A DNA stretch of 64,000 bases from CAYMSF01 sp964392985. Its GTDB lineage: Bacteria > Verrucomicrobiota > Lentisphaeria > Victivallales > Victivallaceae. The stretch spans positions 1 through 64,000 of the forward strand of contig CAYMSF010000017.1 in assembly GCA_964392985.1 (NCBI GenBank), read 5' to 3'. The first letter of the stretch is position 1; each line of letters begins with the position of its first letter. The position numbers and the translations under genes were made by a program. The notes beneath the pieces were generated by a model. The model was not told the DNA's origin. It made no database searches and saw only the letters and a list, made by a program, of their open reading frames with translations. Below are positions 41,725 through 51,008 of the stretch, piece after piece.

Positions 41725-43452
41725 TTATGGTTTATTACGTTCAGTTACCACGGGTTCGGCAACCGGTGTTTCTCCGTCAGTGTCGCGTTCAAGTTGTGCA
41801 TCATAAAACAACTGTTTTTCCGGGAGCTTAAATTCCTTGAGCGTTGCCGGTTCAAGACCGGTGGCAACGACCAGTTTGTTTTTATCTTTCAAGAGCGCCG
41901 GTGCGTTAATGTTAATATAATTGATGACAAAAGGATTGCGACAGTTTTTAAGTTTGCCATTCGCAAACAGGAAGCTGTACGCCTCGGCTTCGCGGTGCAG
42001 CAGAATCAATCCATGCGCTTTCATTAAAGCGCTTAAATCCAGCATTAATGCCCGGTCTTCCACGTTGCTGATTTTTTCAAGCAGTTTGCTGAGGGTGTGT
42101 ACCGCAAACATCAACCCTTCGCCATGTCCGGCAATGCCGACACAGGAACCGTAGCAAAACCAGAAGCCGGGTTTCTCTTTTTCTTTTTCCAGGACAGTAC
42201 GGAAGATATCGCCAGCCCAGGCAAATGGCAGACTGTTCTGGTAAATCAGATACCAGTCATTGCCCAAATAGAATGGCAGCGAGTTTTTCTGTAAATCCTG
42301 GTCAAATGCGGTGCGGCAACCGGAGGTTATTCCCGCCCTGTATCCGGCAATAATCCGTTCAATCGGCGAATCGGCAAGACTGAAACACTCGCCGTCATTG
42401 TAATCATACCAGGTGAATTTAACAAACAAATAGAGCCCGGTCTGACGGTCAAGTCCTTCAATTTTTGCGAGAGCGTTAGCATCGCCGTTTTTTCTGGCAA
42501 GTTCATACAGCACCATGGCTTTGGTCTGACCGTAAGCGGTATTTTTCAGTAAATATTCAGCCATGCCCAGCATCGCCGGAGAATAATTACGTTCAATGGC
42601 TTTGCCGAGCAGGAAGAGTTTAGTTTCCGGGACAGTAGAGATGACGGATAATTTAAATTGCGCCGGAGCGTATCCGGCGGCAACAGCCTCCTGGAGTAAT
42701 ACGGTGGCACGGTCAACGTCTTTGGTAATATTTTCGCCGCGTTCCAGATATTCCGCAAGTTTATACATCGCGGGTGGGTATTTGTTTTCAACCGCGCGGT
42801 TCAACCATTTGATTCCTGCCGACGGATTATTGGCGGCGAAATAAAGTTCTGCCAGATTATATTGCGCCGCGGGCAGATTTTTATCGGCGGCCGTGAAAAA
42901 CAACTCTTTCGCTTTTTCCGGATTTGCGGGGATACCCAGACCGGCTAAAGTCATCTCCCCGAGTTGATTTATCGCCGGAGCATATCCGGCAGTCGCGCCG
43001 ATGCGGAATAACTTTGACGCCAGCAGATAATTGACAGGAACGTTTTTGCCGTAACGATACATTTTAGCCAGAGCGAACGCAGAACCGACTTGACCCTCAC
43101 CGGCCGCCTTCTTCAACGGTTCCAGCGCTTTTTCATAATATCGCACAGCTTTCTGCCGGTCAGGCGCGGTAATGCTGTAGCCGTTATCGTAAAATTCAGC
43201 CAGATAATAGATGGCGACCGGGTTGCCTTCGCCAGCGGCGGCTTTTAACCACGGCATGGCATCGTCATAATTTATTTCTGTCGGACCGCCATTGATATAC
43301 ATTGCGCCAGCGCCGGCTTGAAATTCAGGAATGCCCTTTTTGGCGCCATCGAGGTATCTGTCTTTAATTGATGTCGCGCATCCTGTCAGCAATATTGCCG
43401 CAACAGTTACGACACATAATCCTGTATTCCGGGTTATTTTATTCTGCAACAT
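41725..43452 (-). CDS. Sel1-repeat lipoprotein
   Basis: 575 residues. The lipobox LLTGC puts the lipid on Cys25. Sel1-like repeats (~36 residues each, A-x-x-x-L-G/A-x-x-Y) fill the middle: NPVAIYYLAEFYDNGYSITA, VGSAFALAKMYRYGKNVPVN, PAINQLGEMTLAGLGIPANP and PPAMYKLAEYLERGENITKD. The last 200 residues are not repeated and are unrecognised. It would lie on the periplasmic face of a membrane as an adaptor. AGGAGA precedes ATG 43452. It lies just upstream of zwf on the same strand. Confidence 0.82.
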   Translation of the reverse strand: MLQNKITRNTGLCVVTVAAILLTGCATSIKDRYLDGAKKGIPEFQAGAGAMYINGGPTEINYDDAMPWLKAAAGEGNPVAIYYLAEFYDNGYSITAPDRQKAVRYYEKALEPLKKAAGEGQVGSAFALAKMYRYGKNVPVNYLLASKLFRIGATAGYAPAINQLGEMTLAGLGIPANPEKAKELFFTAADKNLPAAQYNLAELYFAANNPSAGIKWLNRAVENKYPPAMYKLAEYLERGENITKDVDRATVLLQEAVAAGYAPAQFKLSVISTVPETKLFLLGKAIERNYSPAMLGMAEYLLKNTAYGQTKAMVLYELARKNGDANALAKIEGLDRQTGLYLFVKFTWYDYNDGECFSLADSPIERIIAGYRAGITSGCRTAFDQDLQKNSLPFYLGNDWYLIYQNSLPFAWAGDIFRTVLEKEKEKPGFWFCYGSCVGIAGHGEGLMFAVHTLSKLLEKISNVEDRALMLDLSALMKAHGLILLHREAEAYSFLFANGKLKNCRNPFVINYININAPALLKDKNKLVVATGLEPATLKEFKLPEKQLFYDAQLERDTDGETPVAEPVVTERNKP

Positions 43453-43887
43453 AACTTTCTCCTGGTCATCTCTGCAATTCCATTAAATTCATCCGACTGG
43501 GGGATTTTACGAATATTACCGATTCAACTATGCTTTCGAACACCTGACGGTATAAGATAACACTCGCCAAAAATTATTCAAGCCATATCTGTTGCCGGCA
43601 TTGGTCAGCCTGAAAATATGGAGTGGCAACCGGATAATCCGGCTTGGGGCAAAAGGTGTAAAAAACAAAGTTTCTTTGCTATTTCTACAGTAACGGGGGT
43701 GAAAGAAAGCGAAACACAGGCTATATTAAACAGGTTATCGCGAAATTGCACGAACCTTTCGGGAGCATTAATGCCGCGCGGAAGAATAAATATTCACCGC
43801 AGAAAATATAGCGGTTATTCCCGGTTTTGCGATGTGGTCGTTAGATTAATAATGGATATGTTTATTGATAATTTACGGAGGTAAGTC
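43453..43887. other. Intergenic region with no supported gene
   Basis: It separates the Sel1 lipoprotein and the DegT aminotransferase, which point away from each other, so both promoters should be here. A plus-strand frame at 43618-43884 (88 codons) has no ribosome site and no recognisable product. No repeat or RNA gene is seen. Confidence 0.6.
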
Positions 43888-45009
43888 ATGCAGGTACCGT
43901 TGTTGGATTTGAAAGGACAGTTTGCAGGTTTGCGCGATGAGATATTGCGGGAAATAACTGAAGTTTGCGACAGCCAGATGTTCATTCTGGGCAAAAAAGT
44001 TGAAACGCTTGAGAAAGAAATCAATCAGTACTGCGGCACAAATTATTCCTGCGGCGTGTCATCCGGTTCTGACGCATTGATTATTGCGATGATGGTTGAA
44101 GGCATTGGCGCTGGCGATGAAGTTATTACCTCACCGTTTACCTTTTTTGCGACCGTAGGGGCGATTGCCCGCATCGGCGCAACTCCGGTCTTTGCCGACA
44201 TTGACCCGGAAACATTTAATCTTGATCCGGCAAAACTTGAAGCAAAAATCACTCAGCGGACGAAAGCGGTGATTCCCGTACATTTATTCGGGCAGTGCGC
44301 TGATATGGACAAAATTAATGCTATTGCAAAGAAGCATAATCTGATTGTTATTGAAGACGCCTGTCAGGCGATTGGCGCTGAATACAAAGGAAAGCGTGCC
44401 GGCAGCATGAGCGAATACGGTTGTTTTTCCTTTTTCCCGAGTAAGAATCTGGGTTGTTTCGGAGATGCCGGAATTTTAACTACAGACACCGCGGAACGTT
44501 ATGACAAATTGAGAATATTCCGTAATCATGGACAGGGTTCGACCTATATTCATAAATATATCGGCGGTAATTTCCGGATTGACGCATTGCAGGCGGCGAT
44601 TCTTTCCATCAAATTGCGCGAACTGGATAAATGGAGTGAAGGACGTCAACGCAATGCCGCGATCTATGCCGAACTTTTTGCCGCGTCAAAATTAGCCGGT
44701 AAAGTTATTCCCCCGGCAAACGCGAACTATCCGGTGCGTCACATCTATAATCAGTATTGTATTCTAGTCAAATCAGGACGGCGCGATGAGCTGAAACAAT
44801 ATTTGCAGAGCAACGGCGTTGGTTGCAATGTTTATTACCCATTGTGTCTGCACCAGCAGGAATGTTTTGCCTATCTCGGTGGTAAAACCGGGGATTATCC
44901 GGTTAGCGAGCGGACTGCCGGGGAAATCCTTGCTCTGCCGATATATCCTGAGTTGCAAAGAGAACAGTTGGAATATGTTGTTGCGACAATTGAAAAAGGC
45001 TTGTGCTGA
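43888..45009 (+). CDS. DegT/DnrJ/EryC1/StrS-family sugar aminotransferase
   Basis: 373 residues with a strong GGAGGT site. The N-terminus MQVPLLDLKGQF is typical. CGVSSGSDALIIAMMVEGIG near 55, EDACQAIGAEYKG with the PLP-binding Asp157, and FFPSKNLGCFGDAGIL with Schiff-base Lys186 are all in place, as is IYNQYCILV near 286. These enzymes transfer an amino group to a keto-sugar bound to UDP or dTDP, for O-antigen or capsule. It is followed at 18 bases by an MsbA-like exporter and then a Mur ligase, so the group probably makes an envelope glycan. Confidence 0.92.
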   Translation: MQVPLLDLKGQFAGLRDEILREITEVCDSQMFILGKKVETLEKEINQYCGTNYSCGVSSGSDALIIAMMVEGIGAGDEVITSPFTFFATVGAIARIGATPVFADIDPETFNLDPAKLEAKITQRTKAVIPVHLFGQCADMDKINAIAKKHNLIVIEDACQAIGAEYKGKRAGSMSEYGCFSFFPSKNLGCFGDAGILTTDTAERYDKLRIFRNHGQGSTYIHKYIGGNFRIDALQAAILSIKLRELDKWSEGRQRNAAIYAELFAASKLAGKVIPPANANYPVRHIYNQYCILVKSGRRDELKQYLQSNGVGCNVYYPLCLHQQECFAYLGGKTGDYPVSERTAGEILALPIYPELQREQLEYVVATIEKGLC

Positions 45010-45027
45010 AAGTAATCAGGATGATTT

Positions 45028-47064
45028 ATGAGTAGACGAAGTGAAAATGAAAAAGAATTCAAGTCCCAGAGTTACTGGCGGCTGTTGAGTTATACCAAAC
45101 CGTACTGGATCCGTCTGACCATAGGACTGTTTTTCGGTGTTATCGTCGGCGGTTCATTGCTGGGCAGTTTTCTAGTAATTCCGGAATTGATGACGGCCGT
45201 GGATTCCTCCGGCATGGGCGGAGAAAAAAGGATCAGCGTTACCGCGGAACGGATTGCGAAAGCGTATCGTTCTGATAAAATGACTGAACAGGAAAAAATG
45301 CGGGCAGTGGAGGAAATACTTCATCCTTCCGACCGTGATCCGAAACTTACTAAGTCATTAAACAAGGTTCAGGAGATAACGGCATGGTTGCATCTGCCGG
45401 TTTCCGTCACCAAAAATGAAATTTCATTGACCTGGCCTGTAACCATCGGCATGCCTGTTACCGATGATACCGGCAGAATGTCGTGGCAGTTTTTCTCAAT
45501 ATATGTGGTGTTGTTTATTTTCGGCTGGACAATGAAAAATCTGGCAGATTACATCAACCATTATTATATGCGCTGGGTCGGTTCCAAAGTCGTTACCGAT
45601 ATGCGGAATGAAATTTTCAAAAATTTACTCGGTCAATCGCTGAAGTTCTACGGAAAAATGGATGTAGGTCATTTAATCAGCCGTTGTACTAATGATACGG
45701 CGGCAATTGAGTCTTCAGTTTCAAATGTTATTGCCGATGCTACCCGGTGTCCGTTGGAAATTCTCGCCTGTGCTGCGGCAATTATTATTGCCAGTGTTCA
45801 ATATCAAAATTACGGGTTGTTGATTATTCTGTTTGTCGGTATGCCGTTGTGCGTCCTGCCGGTAATTATTCTGGGACGGATGATCCGTAAAATTTACAAG
45901 GGCTCTTTTGCCAAAATTGCCGAAGTAACCTCACGTATGCATGAGGTATTTACCGGCATTCTCGTCGTCAAAGCCTATAATACCGAGGCGAGAGAGGAAA
46001 ATGTGTTCCGTGCGACCAACCGCAAATATTTCCGGATTGTAATACATGCGCTGAAATTGCAGTTGCTCATGGCGCCGCTGATGGAAGTCGTGGCAGTAGC
46101 AGCTACATTAGTCTTTCTCGTTTATTCTTACAGCCGCTTTGTAACCATGACTGAACTGGCGACATTGCTGGTTCCGGCATTTATGGCATATCGTCCGATC
46201 AAAAGCCTGGCGAAGGTTGCGACATATATTCAACGCAGCATGGCGGCGGCAGATCGCTATTTCGCCCTTATCGATGTAGATACCAGCATTAAGGAAAAAC
46301 CGGATGCAATTGAGTTGAAGGAATTCAAAGAAGAAATATCATTCAATGATGTTGTTTTTTCATACGATGGCGACCGCAAAATTCTCAATGGCATCAACTT
46401 TAAGATTAAAAAAGGCAGTGTCGTGGCGGTTGTCGGAGAAACCGGTTCCGGCAAAACTACCATTGCCAATTTGATTGCCAGATTTTATGACGTTGACAGC
46501 GGCAGTGTCAGTATCGATGGACATGACGTGAAAGATATGAAAATATCCTCAATACGCCGACATATCGGCATTGTCTCTCAGGATGCCATATTATTTAACG
46601 ACACCATTGCCAATAATATTGCCTATGGCTGTCCTGATGCCACCCGTGAGGAGATTATTGAGGCGGCAATTCAGGCCAACGCGCATCAGTTTATCGTTGA
46701 CGGCCGTCATCCTGAAGGTTATGATACTGAAGTTGGCGAGAAAGGATTCAAGCTTAGCGGTGGCGAAAAACAACGTGTAGCGATTGCCCGTGCAATCATG
46801 AAAAATCCACCGATTCTTATTCTTGACGAAGCAACGAGTGCTTTGGATACCGTTACCGAGCGCCTGGTACAGGAAGCATTGAACCGGGTGATGTCCAATA
46901 GAACAGTATTTGCGATTGCGCATCGCCTCAGCACGATTCAACACGCCAATATGATTATTGTTCTTAAACAGGGCAAGATTGTTGAAAGCGGTACGCATGC
47001 GGAATTACTCGCTCATGGCGGTCTTTATAAAAAATTACACGATACCCAATTCGGCAGGTCTTGA
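45028..47064 (+). CDS. ABC exporter with fused permease and ATPase (MsbA-like)
   Basis: 678 residues. An unusually long region (about 50-155) lies between the first membrane helix (RLTIGLFFGVIVGGSLLGSF) and the second (WQFFSIYVVLFIFGWTMKNL). The permease core has GHLISRCTNDTAAIESSVSN near 209. The ATPase has Walker A GETGSGKTTIANL near 470, Q-loop GIVSQDAILFND, signature LSGGEKQRVAIARA near 575, Walker B ILILDEATSALD and the H-loop AIAHRLSTIQ. It would export a lipid or lipid-linked glycan. Its neighbours (aminotransferase and Mur-type ligase) point to envelope building. Confidence 0.9.
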   Translation: MSRRSENEKEFKSQSYWRLLSYTKPYWIRLTIGLFFGVIVGGSLLGSFLVIPELMTAVDSSGMGGEKRISVTAERIAKAYRSDKMTEQEKMRAVEEILHPSDRDPKLTKSLNKVQEITAWLHLPVSVTKNEISLTWPVTIGMPVTDDTGRMSWQFFSIYVVLFIFGWTMKNLADYINHYYMRWVGSKVVTDMRNEIFKNLLGQSLKFYGKMDVGHLISRCTNDTAAIESSVSNVIADATRCPLEILACAAAIIIASVQYQNYGLLIILFVGMPLCVLPVIILGRMIRKIYKGSFAKIAEVTSRMHEVFTGILVVKAYNTEAREENVFRATNRKYFRIVIHALKLQLLMAPLMEVVAVAATLVFLVYSYSRFVTMTELATLLVPAFMAYRPIKSLAKVATYIQRSMAAADRYFALIDVDTSIKEKPDAIELKEFKEEISFNDVVFSYDGDRKILNGINFKIKKGSVVAVVGETGSGKTTIANLIARFYDVDSGSVSIDGHDVKDMKISSIRRHIGIVSQDAILFNDTIANNIAYGCPDATREEIIEAAIQANAHQFIVDGRHPEGYDTEVGEKGFKLSGGEKQRVAIARAIMKNPPILILDEATSALDTVTERLVQEALNRVMSNRTVFAIAHRLSTIQHANMIIVLKQGKIVESGTHAELLAHGGLYKKLHDTQFGRS

Positions 47065-47082
47065 ACGTTTTCCAGGGACATT

Positions 47083-48417
47083 ATGATGGAAATAAGTCAA
47101 TACAAAGCCGGGACAATTCACTTCATCGGATGCGGCGGCGCCGGTATGTCGCCACTGGCACATATTCTTCTGGAACGTGGTTATAAAATAACCGGCTCCG
47201 ACTTGGAACGTAATGAGAAAACTATTAAACTTCAAAGTGCCGGAGCTACTGTTTTTCAAGGTCACCATCGCAACAATATTCCCACGACCGGTCCGTGTCT
47301 GGTAGTTCATTCCTCTGCAGTAAAGAAAGATAATCCGGAAATGCTTCAAGCGGAGGCATTGGAATATCCAATCGTTCGTCGCGGCGAGATGCTGGCGTTG
47401 CTGGCATCAACCTATAAGCGTCCAGTTGCAATCAGCGGTTCTCACGGCAAAACTTCCATTACCGCTATGTTAGCCCATATTTTGCGGGAATGCGGCAATG
47501 ACTGCGGTTTCATGATAGGCGGGAAAGTTAATACCGGAGTCAGCGCCGCCGCCGGAGACGGTGATATATTTGTTACCGAAGCTGACGAAAGCGATGGTTC
47601 GCATACGGCCATCAACCCATGGCTGGGGATTGTGCCGAATGTAGAAGATGATCATTGCTGGAGTGTAGGCGGTACCGAGCAGCTTTATAATAATTTTCAT
47701 CAGTTTGCGTTTCAAAGCCGGCATTTGATATATTGTGATCATGAAAATTCAGACCGGATCTTTGCCTTGCATCCGTCGGCGCAGCGACTCTCTAAATCAG
47801 AAATTCTGGAGAATGGTTATTTCCAATTTTTCACCCCGGAAAAATTATCGGAGTGGCAGGGGTACCAACGGTTGAATGCGGCGTTGGCGGTTGCCGGCGC
47901 GGTTAAACTTGGAATAGAACGTCAGGCGGCAGAACAGGCAATTATGACTTTTGGCGGGGTCGCCCGGCGCATGACCACCCATTTCAGCAGTAATAAACTG
48001 GTAATTATTGAAGATTACGCTCACCATCCAACAGAACTGGCGGCGGCGCTGGATTGTTTGACGCGCCGTTTCCCCGGGCATTATTGCCGGGTGGTTTTTC
48101 AACCGCACCGCTATGCGCGGTTGCACCAATATTTTGATGATTTTGCCAGAATACTGCGTCAGCCGGATTCTGTTGTGGTTACTCCGGTTTTTGCGGCATG
48201 GGTCGAAGCCGGCGATACCGGCAGTGCGGAATTGGCAAAAGCAGTTGGAGAAAATGCGATATTCAGTGACCAGTCATGGGCGGATATGGCTGAATCACTT
48301 CTGTTGAAGCGTGATGAACGTCCGTTGTTGCTGGCAGTTGTCGGCGCCGGTGACCTGGAACAGCTTATTCCACATCTGCTGTCAAAAGCAGTTCGCGCAA
48401 CAACCGCAGAGCGTTAA
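47083..48417 (+). CDS. murC: Mur ligase, UDP-N-acetylmuramate-alanine ligase-like
   Basis: 444 residues. IHFIGCGGAGMSPLAHILLE near 12 is the UDP-sugar site of MurC; ATP-binding AISGSHGKTSITAMLAHIL follows near 116, with TEADESDGSH near 168, FGGVARRMT near 290 and IEDYAHHPTELAAAL near 308. These fit MurC or the recycling ligase Mpl. In MurC the loop is usually GTHGKTTTTAM; GSHGKTSITAM differs in several places. It is not in a dcw (division) cluster; it lies after an ABC exporter, so it may be a second ligase for a modified wall or recycling. Its last 53 bases overlap the end of cinA on the other strand. Confidence 0.85.
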   Translation: MMEISQYKAGTIHFIGCGGAGMSPLAHILLERGYKITGSDLERNEKTIKLQSAGATVFQGHHRNNIPTTGPCLVVHSSAVKKDNPEMLQAEALEYPIVRRGEMLALLASTYKRPVAISGSHGKTSITAMLAHILRECGNDCGFMIGGKVNTGVSAAAGDGDIFVTEADESDGSHTAINPWLGIVPNVEDDHCWSVGGTEQLYNNFHQFAFQSRHLIYCDHENSDRIFALHPSAQRLSKSEILENGYFQFFTPEKLSEWQGYQRLNAALAVAGAVKLGIERQAAEQAIMTFGGVARRMTTHFSSNKLVIIEDYAHHPTELAAALDCLTRRFPGHYCRVVFQPHRYARLHQYFDDFARILRQPDSVVVTPVFAAWVEAGDTGSAELAKAVGENAIFSDQSWADMAESLLLKRDERPLLLAVVGAGDLEQLIPHLLSKAVRATTAER

Positions 48418-49603
48418 CAACGGCCCGGTGACGAACTTCAGCGCGGGAACCTTTGAACTGGAATTTTTTGACGAGTCGTCTTTCATTCAGTTCCGCTCCG
48501 ATATAGACTAAACCAACTGGTTTCTGTTCCGTGCCACCGCCGGGACCGGCGATTCCTGAAACAGCAATACCGGCATTGGTATGAAATTTTTTACGGACAT
48601 TTGCAACCATTGCCGTGACACACTCTTCACTGACCGCGCCATGAGAGACAATAATATTCTCCGGAACATCAAGTTGCTCAATTTTAACCTGATTGCTGTA
48701 TGCAACTATTGAACCGGAAAATATCAGGGAGGAGCCCGGCAAATCAGTAAATGCCGCCGCAATCATGCCACCGGTGCAGGATTCTGCCGTTGCCAGGGTA
48801 AAATTTTGAGATTTCAGCATTTCAAAAACTTCATCAACTAATGACAGTTTGCGATTGGTGGCAACCGCGGAACCAAATGCGGCAATGGCAATAAGTGTTT
48901 TTTCCTGCAATAATGTCAGGTCAGAAGAAGAGAGGAAGGTTTTGACACCTTCAGTTGAGGCACAATAGGCGGGACTAATTCCCGTACCGGCAATGATTTT
49001 TTCAATTTGCTGCTGAACAAACAGCTCTGATGTCCCGATAACCATGAAATGTTCGGTATATATTTTCTCTTTTAGAATGTGCAACAAACGTGGCATGACT
49101 TCATTGAGAAACATTGGTTCCAGTTCTGCCGGAGGTCCGGGCAATAGTATAATGTGCTTTCCGGAGGAATTCAGCTCAGCGTCAATCCACAGCCCGGGAG
49201 CAGTGCCATTATGGTTTTCCAATATTACTGCCTTGTCCGGGATTTTTGCCTGATTGAAAAGTTCACATGGCACGGTACCGCGGTTGAGTGTTTCCCAATG
49301 CACCTGGAGTTTTTTATGGTAATCGTAGTTGATTTGCAATGGCAGATTCAACGTGGCGCAGACCACTTCGCGGGTGATATCATCACTGGTGGAACCCAGA
49401 CCGCCGGACATCATAACAACGTCTGAATCAAGCAACATATCGGACAATGCCTGCCGTATTGTTACCGCGTTATCCGGCACGGTTACTGCCCGGGCGACTT
49501 TCATTCCAGACGCGGTTAACATTCTTCCAATGAAGCTCAGATTGGTGTTAATGGTTGTCCCTGACAGTAATTCATTGCCAGTATTAATTACAGATATTTT
49601 CAT
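48365..49603 (-). CDS. cinA: CinA-family protein, molybdopterin-binding-like plus nicotinamide-nucleotide amidase domains
   Basis: 412 residues. The N-terminal part has ISVINTGNELLSGTTINTNL and VVMMSGGLGSTSDDITREVV, the MoCF-like domain. The C-terminal amidase has LATAESCTGGMIAAAFTDLP near 275, SGSIVAYSNQVK and GIAVSGIAGPGGGTEQKPVG. It cuts nicotinamide mononucleotide to recycle NAD. It converges on the murC-type gene and shares 53 bases with it. A kinase gene lies 19 bases upstream on the same strand, so the two may be co-transcribed. Confidence 0.92.
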   Translation of the reverse strand: MKISVINTGNELLSGTTINTNLSFIGRMLTASGMKVARAVTVPDNAVTIRQALSDMLLDSDVVMMSGGLGSTSDDITREVVCATLNLPLQINYDYHKKLQVHWETLNRGTVPCELFNQAKIPDKAVILENHNGTAPGLWIDAELNSSGKHIILLPGPPAELEPMFLNEVMPRLLHILKEKIYTEHFMVIGTSELFVQQQIEKIIAGTGISPAYCASTEGVKTFLSSSDLTLLQEKTLIAIAAFGSAVATNRKLSLVDEVFEMLKSQNFTLATAESCTGGMIAAAFTDLPGSSLIFSGSIVAYSNQVKIEQLDVPENIIVSHGAVSEECVTAMVANVRKKFHTNAGIAVSGIAGPGGGTEQKPVGLVYIGAELNERRLVKKFQFKGSRAEVRHRAVVNALRLLRELLLTADVE

Positions 49604-49622
49604 GATGATCTCCCGGCAAAAA

Positions 49623-50891
49623 CTATAAAATCAAACGGTCGTCAAGATACAAAAACACGAGCCAGAGACATAAACCCAGTAGTGTCGCAAGCGTAATCAG
49701 AAATAACGATGCCAGCCAGTTACGGTTGATAAATAAATAGGTCTTTTTAATTGAACTCGCATCCTCGGCTTTAGGAGCGTAACCAGCAAGGAAAGCAAAA
49801 ATATCTTCACGCAATTCATTTACGCTTTGATAGCGGTCTGCAGATTCTCGACTCATCGCCTTGAGCATTACCGCTTCCAGCGCGGCCGGAATCGACCGGC
49901 GCATAGTTTCAGAATGTTTCGGGAATTCAATATTGCCATAAATTGTTTCCATCAATATATCTTTGACCGGTTTGCCGGCCATTGGACTTTCGAATGAGAG
50001 AATGGCATATAGAATTGCACCGAGGGCATAAATATCGCTACGTTCATCCTTCAGTTTGTTCTGTCCCGCCGCCTGTTCCGGTGCCATGTAGCCTGGCGTT
50101 CCTTTGGTTATGCCGTCAATAGTATATCGCTGCAATGATTTACGTTGCGGCAAAGAGTCGAAGTCATCTTCTGTCTCCGTCTGCTCCTGATCGGGTTCTC
50201 CGATAAAACGCGCCAGACCCCAGTCCAGAATCAATACTTCACCGAAGTCGCCGACGTGGATGTTATCCGGTTTTAAATCCAGATGAATCACCTGCTTGGA
50301 GTGGGCAAATTCGATACCATTGCAGATTTTTACAAAGATACGGAGAAGCCTCGTCAAATCATATTCTTTCAATGTCCGATAGTCGTCTTCCCGCATTTTC
50401 CGGATAATATCAGAAAGATTCTGACCCCGCAGTAATTTCATCGTGAAATATGGCGAACCGGAAGTATCAACCCCGATATCATGGACAGGGACAATGTTCG
50501 GATGTTCCAATCTGGCGGTGATTCTTGCTTCCTGAATGAAACGGTTGATGTCGGACTGCGGACGGTCTTCGGCGTCGGGGATTATGGCCATGGCGATGTG
50601 GCGGGTGGTGTCCTTGTCTTTGACCTGCATCACGGCCTTCATACCGCCAAAACCGACACTGCGGACAAACTTGTATTTCCCGGAAGGTTTGACGGTAAGT
50701 TGACTGATTACGGCATCATCGGCAATCTCAGCCTGGTCATTAATTATGTTGCCGCCATTTTCACTGGTGGACGGTTCGATTACCAGAGTTTTGGTGGCGG
50801 AATCGTCATAGCCGGCCACATCGAGAGTTGCTTCATTGAGCAAATGATCTTTGAGTTCATCAAGATTGTGTGTCGGTGTCTTATCTGACAT
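49623..50891 (-). CDS. Ser/Thr protein kinase with WNK-like lysine placement and C-terminal membrane anchor
   Basis: 422 residues. The glycine loop is G80-F-G82-G-M-K85, with Lys where the third Gly should be, and the beta3 position expected to hold the ATP-binding Lys is Ala102 (HIAMAII). Other catalytic marks are kept: C-helix Glu121 in RFIQEARIT, the catalytic loop HLDLKPDN (203-210) and DWG (223-225), then GTPGYMAPEQ. Eukaryotic WNK1 has the same swap, with Lys233 and Cys250, the same 17-residue gap. One membrane helix (WLASLFLITLATLLGLCLWL, about 392-411) ends the protein, so the kinase faces the cytoplasm. The first 70 residues are acidic and unrecognised. It lies downstream of clpX but behind a strong terminator, so it is a separate unit leading into cinA. 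Confidence 0.9.
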   Translation of the reverse strand: MSDKTPTHNLDELKDHLLNEATLDVAGYDDSATKTLVIEPSTSENGGNIINDQAEIADDAVISQLTVKPSGKYKFVRSVGFGGMKAVMQVKDKDTTRHIAMAIIPDAEDRPQSDINRFIQEARITARLEHPNIVPVHDIGVDTSGSPYFTMKLLRGQNLSDIIRKMREDDYRTLKEYDLTRLLRIFVKICNGIEFAHSKQVIHLDLKPDNIHVGDFGEVLILDWGLARFIGEPDQEQTETEDDFDSLPQRKSLQRYTIDGITKGTPGYMAPEQAAGQNKLKDERSDIYALGAILYAILSFESPMAGKPVKDILMETIYGNIEFPKHSETMRRSIPAALEAVMLKAMSRESADRYQSVNELREDIFAFLAGYAPKAEDASSIKKTYLFINRNWLASLFLITLATLLGLCLWLVFLYLDDRLIL

Positions 50892-50943
50892 ATTAATCCG
50901 GTCCTTCCATCACCTTCCGCATAAAATTTTGCGGCAAGTTTGC

Positions 50944-50990
50944 TTTATAAAAACAATAGCGGACTGACATTCATGAACGCCAGCCCGCTA
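50944..50990 (-). terminator. Terminator of the tig-clpP-clpX operon
   Basis: On the minus strand TAGCGG pairs with CCGCTA and the inner part continues CTG/CAG and TTC/GAA round a two-base loop, with three G-U wobbles, then TTGTTTTTAT. On the plus strand those wobbles become A-C mismatches, so the hairpin is stable only in the clpX transcript. It begins 18 bases after the clpX stop. Confidence 0.85.
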
Positions 50991-51008
50991 CTTTTGATAT
51001 TTATCAGT

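Noticed and set aside
43618..43884. 88-codon plus-strand frame before the DegT gene
   Set aside because: No Shine-Dalgarno sequence, no domain, and it ends right at the ribosome site of the next gene. Probably chance.
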